Assembly: GCA_014379485.1 (NCBI GenBank)
Contig: JACMLS010000695.1
Coordinates: 1-10,772 of the forward strand
DNA length: 10,772 nucleotides
Reading direction: 5' to 3'
Source: Bacteroidia bacterium
GTDB lineage: Bacteria > Bacteroidota > Bacteroidia > B-17B0 > Aurantibacillaceae
Shown one piece after another: positions 6,667 through 10,772 of this stretch; the first letter of the stretch is position 1, and each line of letters begins with the position of its first letter. The notes under the pieces were generated by a model, which did no database searches, was not told where the DNA came from, and was given only the letters and a program-made list of their open reading frames with translations. The position numbers and the translations under genes were made by a program.

Positions 6667-7758
6667 TTATTTTGTTGCTGGAATTAGTTCGTACGAGAGA
6701 ACTCTTGAAGAGAAATTCATAGGATAAAGGATTTTTGCAACTATTTCGTGAACCTCTGCGTTCGAAAAGCCCCCGCTAATTTCACTTCTGCCACCTGAGA
6801 TTTTGTTAGCCACACCCGGTGCAGTAAGAACCTTGTTCTCCATTACAATGGCAACTGCACAGTAATATTCATTTCCAGAACCATCGTTTTCTTTAGAAGC
6901 AGCTAACCTCTCTGTAAGCCGCTCCCATTTCTTTGCACTTTCTTCGTTAAACTGCAAATCAACAAACATGGGTTCGCCCTTCTTTCCGCCTTGCGCAGCT
7001 CTTTCAATACAGTTGCCTGAAATTGCCGGGCCATTCCCTGTTTTTTTAAGACAATACACTTCAAATGTTCCGTCAGATTCTTCTAAGCCTTTGCTGCTAA
7101 AAGCAAAAATAGCGTCTCTGGGAAAAAACTTTTTTACGTTTGGATGAGTTAAAAAAAGCATGAGTTGGGCAGTATCTTTGTAACTGCAGTACCCAATAAC
7201 AGGGCCGGGAAGCAAATAACCTTTTGCATCCATACGCGGATATAATAATCTTGAAATCGGGTACAATCTTCCTATGCTATCTCTTATTCGCCTTTCATTC
7301 TCAGCTATTTCTGTACCCAAACCATTCTTTCCTTGTTGCTCTGGTTTCTTATTCATTTCAGCAAGCGCAGAGTCTCCGAATGTTTCCCTGACTTTGTCAT
7401 TTGCAATCTGCCAAAAGGGATTCAGCTTAATATTGTCAAAAGTTTCCCAAAACTGCAATTCGCTTTTTTGAGAGATAAGCAATTGTTTTACTTTTAATAC
7501 AGTAGCCGTATCTTCTTCGCAATAATCAAAAGAAATATTTAGTTGATTATTTACAAATTCAGTTTTTATATCGGGCCTGCTTTTGTCCAGTAACTCCTCA
7601 AGCCTTTTATTAATCAGCTTTGAACAATCTTCCATTGAGGTGGTTTTATCCAAATCGCTAATCTCCAAAACAAATTTCGCCTCTCCCGCTTTTTTGGCGC
7701 AGGAAAATAAAAACACAGAAAGAATTGCTGTAAATAAAACTGTTCTCATGTTGCTCAT
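6667..7758 (-). CDS. Lipoprotein consisting of a SecD-like periplasmic (P1) domain without SecD membrane segments
   Basis: The protein has 363 residues. It starts with a lipoprotein signal (MRTVLFTAILSVFLFSC) and lipidation at Cys20. Residues 42-102 resemble the first P1 subdomain of SecD (KLINKRLEELLDKSRPDIKT, then an LNISF strand). Residues 100-108 read ELQFWETFD, and 183-196 PGPVIGYCSYKDTA. Residues 205-215 read HPNVKKFFPRD, and 242-257 NGPAISGNCIERAAQG. AIVMENKVLTAPGVANKISG (303-322) is followed by GGRSEISGGFSNAEVHEIV (322-340). These motifs occur in the same order in the large periplasmic region of Bacteroidetes SecDF. The protein stops where the second SecD membrane helix would begin, so it cannot be a proton-driven SecDF by itself. 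Its mature part also has six cysteines (45, 80, 191, 236, 250, 300). The start may be the ATG at 7758 or at 7749; both keep the signal. It lies between the cox terminator and rpoN with no clear promoter. Domain homology is seen directly; its function is unknown. Confidence 0.85.
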   Translation of the reverse strand: MSNMRTVLFTAILSVFLFSCAKKAGEAKFVLEISDLDKTTSMEDCSKLINKRLEELLDKSRPDIKTEFVNNQLNISFDYCEEDTATVLKVKQLLISQKSELQFWETFDNIKLNPFWQIANDKVRETFGDSALAEMNKKPEQQGKNGLGTEIAENERRIRDSIGRLYPISRLLYPRMDAKGYLLPGPVIGYCSYKDTAQLMLFLTHPNVKKFFPRDAIFAFSSKGLEESDGTFEVYCLKKTGNGPAISGNCIERAAQGGKKGEPMFVDLQFNEESAKKWERLTERLAASKENDGSGNEYYCAVAIVMENKVLTAPGVANKISGGRSEISGGFSNAEVHEIVAKILYPMNFSSRVLSYELIPATK

Positions 7759-7778
7759 TTTAAAACGAAGTTAAAATC

Positions 7779-7817
7779 TTTTTTGTCATACTTCGACGGG
7801 CTCAGTATGACAAAAAA
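7779..7817. repeat. Palindrome with CTTCGACGGGCTCAG core, REP-like intergenic repeat
   Basis: TTTTTTGTCATACT (7779-7792) is the exact reverse complement of AGTATGACAAAAAA (7804-7817), a 14-bp stem around an 11-nt centre. The core CTTCGACGGGCTCAG (7791-7805) resembles the CTTCGAC-nn-GCTCAG family of short intergenic palindromes scattered through many bacterial genomes; that comparison is from memory. T and A runs on its two ends would let it act as a terminator in either direction. Its right A tract is shared with the neighbouring cox terminator. Confidence 0.7.
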
Positions 7818-7846
7818 AATCCCCCGTTTTAAACGGAGGATTTTTT
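7812..7846 (-). terminator. Intrinsic terminator of the coxBA operon
   Basis: Reading the minus strand, AAAAAATCCTCCGTT (7846-7832) pairs with AACGGGGGATTTTTT around a TAA loop, with one G-U wobble (7837/7823), and continues into a run of eight U in total (7819-7812). The wobble is a C-A mismatch in a plus-strand transcript, so the hairpin is best suited to minus-strand termination. It begins 18 bp after the coxA stop codon, the expected place. Confidence 0.88.
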
Positions 7847-7863
7847 AAAATTTCAATTATTAA

Positions 7864-9687
7864 TTAATGATGTCCGCCACCATCGTGCTCATCTGGCCCC
7901 AATGGAACTGTTTGCGGAATAAAATCTTCTTCTGCACCTGGCTTGCTGTAATCATACGCCCAACGGTGTACTACCGGAAGCGCGCCTGGCCAGTTACCAT
8001 GTGTATGTGCCATTGGAGTTGTCCACTCAAGTGAGTTGGAATTCCATGGATTTTGTGGTGCTTTTGGCCCGCGGAAAATTGAGTAGAAGAAGTTGAAAAT
8101 AAATACTCCTTGCCCAAACGCAGCAATGATAGCACTGTAGGTAACGAACTCGTTAATGTCTCCCAAATTATCGAACATCGGGAAATTTGAGTTTTCGTAA
8201 TAACGGCGTGGTACACCGCTGAATCCTAAAAAGTGCATTGGAAAAAACACTCCGAATGCGCCGAGAAATGTTACCCAGAAATGCAGGTAACCTAATTTTT
8301 TATTCATCATTCTGAGGAACATTTTCGGGAACCAGTGGTAAACACCGGCAAACATACCGAAGATGGCGCTCAGACCCATTACAATGTGAAAATGGGCAAC
8401 TACGAAGTAGGTATCATGCACATTTATATCCAATGTAGAGTCAGCAAGAATAATTCCTGTAACACCACCTGTAATAAATGTAGATACCAATCCGATAGAG
8501 AACATCATGGCAGGTGTGTACTGAATGTTTCCTTTCCATAATGTGGTGATGTAGTTAAACGCTTTTACCGCAGATGGAATTGCAATAAGAAGTGTGGTGA
8601 ACACGAATACTGAACCTAAGAACGGATTCATACCTGTCATGAACATATGATGACCCCAAACGATAAACGAAAGGAAACCGATTGCGAGCATTGAACCAAT
8701 CATTGCACGATAACCAAAAATTGGTTTGCGCGAGTTGGTTGCAATAACTTCTGATGTAATACCAAGAGCCGGAAGTAATACGATGTAAACTTCGGGGTGA
8801 CCAAGGAACCAGAACAAATGTTCAAATAGAACCGGACTACCACCAACTTGAGGAAGCGGATGATTGTCGATATAAATATCAGACAAATAAAAACTTGTCC
8901 CAAAGCTTCTGTCAAAAATTAGGAGCAGGGCGCAGGAAAATAACACAGGGAAAGATAGAACCCCAAGAATTGCAGTGATCAAAAACGCCCACACAGTTAA
9001 AGGAAGTCTTGTCATTTTCATTCCTTTTGTGCGAAGGTTTATTACAGTTACGATGTAATTTAAACCTCCCAATAAAGAAGAAACAATGAACAAACTCATA
9101 GAGATGAGCCAAAGCGTCATTCCTAATTTAGAACCTGGTATAGCTTGTGGTAATGCTGAAAGCGGAGGGTAAATTGTCCAACCGGCTGATGCGGCTCCGT
9201 CTTCAATAAAACAAGAACCAAGCATTATAAGAGAAGAGATAAGGAAGAACCAAAACGAAAGCATATTCAGAAATCCGGAAGCCATGTCTCGCGCACCTAC
9301 CTGGTAAGGAATGAGAAGGTTTGCAAAAGTTCCGCTCAAGCCGCCTGTAAGTACAAAGAACACCATGATGGTTCCGTGAATGGTAACGAGTGCTAAATAG
9401 GCATCTGGAGTCAGTACTCCGTCTTTACCCCATTTATCTCCCATTATTGCATTAATGAAAGCGAATTTTTCTCCGGGCCATGCCAGTTGCATCCTGAAAA
9501 TAACTGACATTACCATTGCCACAACGGCCATAAAAACGGCTGTAATTAAAAACTGTCGCGAAATGGTTTTGTGGTCCATGCTGAAAATGTGCTTGGTCCA
9601 GAATCCTTCTTCATGATGTTCATGGTGCGCGTGACCGTGATCTATCGCGTGCCCATGTTCAACGTGTGTGTGTGCTGTATTTCCCAT
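7864..9687 (-). CDS. coxA: Cytochrome c oxidase subunit I (aa3 type)
   Basis: This is a complete 607-residue inner-membrane catalytic subunit that reduces O2 to water and pumps protons. Low-spin haem a ligands are His104 (TIHGTIMVF) and His434. The haem a3 ligand is His432 (AHFH, 431-434). CuB ligands are His297 (GHPEVY, with cross-linking Tyr301) and His346/His347 (WGHHMF). Glu299 in HPEVY and Asp134 (GARDMASGF) mark an A1-type D channel. Lys375 (AIPSAVKAF) is the K-channel lysine, with Ser372 in place of the usual Thr. About twelve membrane helices are present. The first 27 residues hold ten histidines (HGHAIDHGHAHHEHHEE) and the C terminus ends EHDGGGHH; both ends should be cytoplasmic. 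Length is a little above that of proteobacterial CoxA, partly from a loop near 262-282. It starts 25 bp after coxB stops, so the two are co-transcribed. No subunit III or IV gene is in the window. Confidence 0.99.
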   Translation of the reverse strand: MGNTAHTHVEHGHAIDHGHAHHEHHEEGFWTKHIFSMDHKTISRQFLITAVFMAVVAMVMSVIFRMQLAWPGEKFAFINAIMGDKWGKDGVLTPDAYLALVTIHGTIMVFFVLTGGLSGTFANLLIPYQVGARDMASGFLNMLSFWFFLISSLIMLGSCFIEDGAASAGWTIYPPLSALPQAIPGSKLGMTLWLISMSLFIVSSLLGGLNYIVTVINLRTKGMKMTRLPLTVWAFLITAILGVLSFPVLFSCALLLIFDRSFGTSFYLSDIYIDNHPLPQVGGSPVLFEHLFWFLGHPEVYIVLLPALGITSEVIATNSRKPIFGYRAMIGSMLAIGFLSFIVWGHHMFMTGMNPFLGSVFVFTTLLIAIPSAVKAFNYITTLWKGNIQYTPAMMFSIGLVSTFITGGVTGIILADSTLDINVHDTYFVVAHFHIVMGLSAIFGMFAGVYHWFPKMFLRMMNKKLGYLHFWVTFLGAFGVFFPMHFLGFSGVPRRYYENSNFPMFDNLGDINEFVTYSAIIAAFGQGVFIFNFFYSIFRGPKAPQNPWNSNSLEWTTPMAHTHGNWPGALPVVHRWAYDYSKPGAEEDFIPQTVPLGPDEHDGGGHH

Positions 9688-9712
9688 GTCTTATAAATAG
9701 CTGAAATTTTTA

Positions 9713-10759
9713 TTATGGATTTTTTGGTGCTGGTGTTGATGCATCTGCCATGAATGGTTTTTGTTTAGCCATCCATTCATTAAATTCTTTTTGCGTTTCT
9801 ACAATTATTTTTAACTGCATGCTGTAATGCGATGCTCCGCAAATTTTGTTACACAACAAAACGTAATCAAACTCGTAAGGATCTTTGTTTAGTTTTCTTC
9901 TCGTTTCATTTACCTGGCGCACCTGCTCCATTACGTATGGATCTTTACGCATTTGTACAGTAGTATATTTTGGTCTGAACCTGAACATTGTTATTTGGCC
10001 GGGCACACAGTTCATTTGCGCGCGGAAGTGTGGCATATAAGCACTGTGAATAACATCGCGAGAACGGAAAGTAAAAATTACTTCTGTATCAACAACCAAA
10101 TGAATTTCTTTGGTCATAACATCATTTTTAGCAGCCGCATCGTTGGTATCTAAACCCACCATGTTTGAACCACTGCACATAGTAAAATCTGTTTTTCCAT
10201 ATTGTTTATCGGCACCTGGGTAACGTGCTGTCCAGTCAAATTGTTTTGCGTACAATTCAATTTTAAGCGCGTTTGGATTGTCTTTGTCGTCCATGATCTG
10301 GTTCCAGTAATACAAACCAAAAAAGATAATGAAAGCAAGTACAATTGCAGGAACCACAGTCCAGGCCATTTCAAGCCTGTTATCATGCGGAAAGAAATAT
10401 GCTTTTGTGTTCTTACGTCCGTAATATTTAAATGCAAAATAAAACAAGGCAACGTTGGTGATCACAAAAACAATGGTACAGATAATAAGATTAAAATTCA
10501 TAAGCCAGTCAATATCATCTCCATGATAGGAGGCTGAATTTGGCAATAACTTATCAAGATACTTATCAAACTGCCAGTAGCAAAATGCAAAAAACACAAG
10601 CAGAAAAGTCATCATTCCGTACGCCATTGCACGGTTATCTGCTTCGGTTGCTTTCCATTCGGGTACTCCCTTTATTGTTCGCGATAATTCAACTACACGC
10701 AACAATTGATGCCCTGCTATTGCGAGGAGAACAAGTGTTATAATTACCAATAGTGTCAT
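9713..10759 (-). CDS. coxB: Cytochrome c oxidase subunit II with CuA site and extra N-terminal membrane segments
   Basis: The protein has 348 residues. It receives electrons from cytochrome c at a binuclear CuA centre and passes them to haem a of CoxA. CuA ligands are intact: His238 (DVIHSAYMPHF) and the CxxxCxxxHxxM set Cys303, Cys307, His311 and Met314 (CNKICGASHYSM). The residue at the usual Glu ligand position is Lys305; that ligand binds through its backbone carbonyl, so the site should still form. Hydrophobic segments lie at 1-20, 46-63, 88-112 and 130-152. The last two are the standard CoxB hairpin, and the first two are an N-terminal extension common in Bacteroidota. Residues 262-299 are a charged insertion between the two CuA ligand segments. 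The start is 13 bp from the right edge; those bases begin TAA on the minus strand, possibly the stop of an upstream gene. In this phylum that gene is often the last act gene of alternative complex III, but it is not visible. Confidence 0.98.
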   Translation of the reverse strand: MTLLVIITLVLLAIAGHQLLRVVELSRTIKGVPEWKATEADNRAMAYGMMTFLLVFFAFCYWQFDKYLDKLLPNSASYHGDDIDWLMNFNLIICTIVFVITNVALFYFAFKYYGRKNTKAYFFPHDNRLEMAWTVVPAIVLAFIIFFGLYYWNQIMDDKDNPNALKIELYAKQFDWTARYPGADKQYGKTDFTMCSGSNMVGLDTNDAAAKNDVMTKEIHLVVDTEVIFTFRSRDVIHSAYMPHFRAQMNCVPGQITMFRFRPKYTTVQMRKDPYVMEQVRQVNETRRKLNKDPYEFDYVLLCNKICGASHYSMQLKIIVETQKEFNEWMAKQKPFMADASTPAPKNP

Positions 10760-10772
10760 TGTATATTCTTTA

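Noticed and set aside
7766..7773. TAACTTCG as a -7 box for the SecD-like lipoprotein gene
   Set aside because: It mismatches the TTTG half and has no TTG at a suitable distance, so I did not list it as a promoter.
10202..10537. Plus-strand frame of 111 codons opposite coxB
   Set aside because: The minus strand is unmistakably coxB with conserved membrane segments here; the antisense frame has no domain or start signal.

Overview
The window reads as chromosomal DNA of a member of the Bacteroidota (Bacteroidetes). The evidence is two proteins with different type IX secretion system (T9SS) C-terminal sorting domains, a PorP/SprF-family protein, a CoxB with the phylum's usual extra N-terminal membrane segments, a SecD-like protein closest to Bacteroidetes SecDF, and promoter candidates of the TTG-N19-TAnnTTTG type. 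Composition is moderately AT-rich. I see no phage, transposase, CRISPR array, tRNA or rRNA. A genus cannot be named from the sequence.

Left part (1-5079), cell surface. On the minus strand a very large secreted multidomain protein (317-3736) is followed 9 bp downstream by the start of a PorP/SprF-like outer-membrane protein (1-307, cut by the window edge). This resembles the SprB/SprF arrangement, in which the small protein helps export or anchor the large type B-sorted adhesin. A 368-bp divergent intergenic region (3737-4104) holds a good Bacteroidetes promoter for the large gene, a bulged palindrome, and a weaker promoter for the plus-strand gene. That gene (4105-5079) encodes a secreted LamG-like protein with a type A T9SS sorting domain.

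Middle part (5085-7758), minus strand. rpoN (sigma-54) is complete and converges with the LamG gene with only 5 bp between stop codons. Upstream of rpoN lies a predicted lipoprotein that matches the periplasmic P1 region of Bacteroidetes SecDF but has no SecD transmembrane segments. It is the most unusual gene in the window.

Right part (7779-10772), respiration. coxB and coxA, subunits II and I of an aa3-type cytochrome c oxidase, form a minus-strand operon with all expected metal ligands and the residues of both proton channels. It ends in a strong intrinsic terminator. Immediately beyond that is a second palindrome with the core CTTCGACGGGCTCAG, which looks like a dispersed intergenic repeat. 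The coxBA genes probably continue an operon entering from the right edge; in Bacteroidota this is often an alternative complex III (act) cluster, but that part is not visible.

Most of the window is ordinary core and surface-protein content for this phylum. No clear new multi-gene system is visible. The items worth following up are the SecD-P1 lipoprotein, the CTTCGAC palindrome next to the terminator, the unexplained palindrome at 3907-3941, and the architecture of the large adhesin-like protein.
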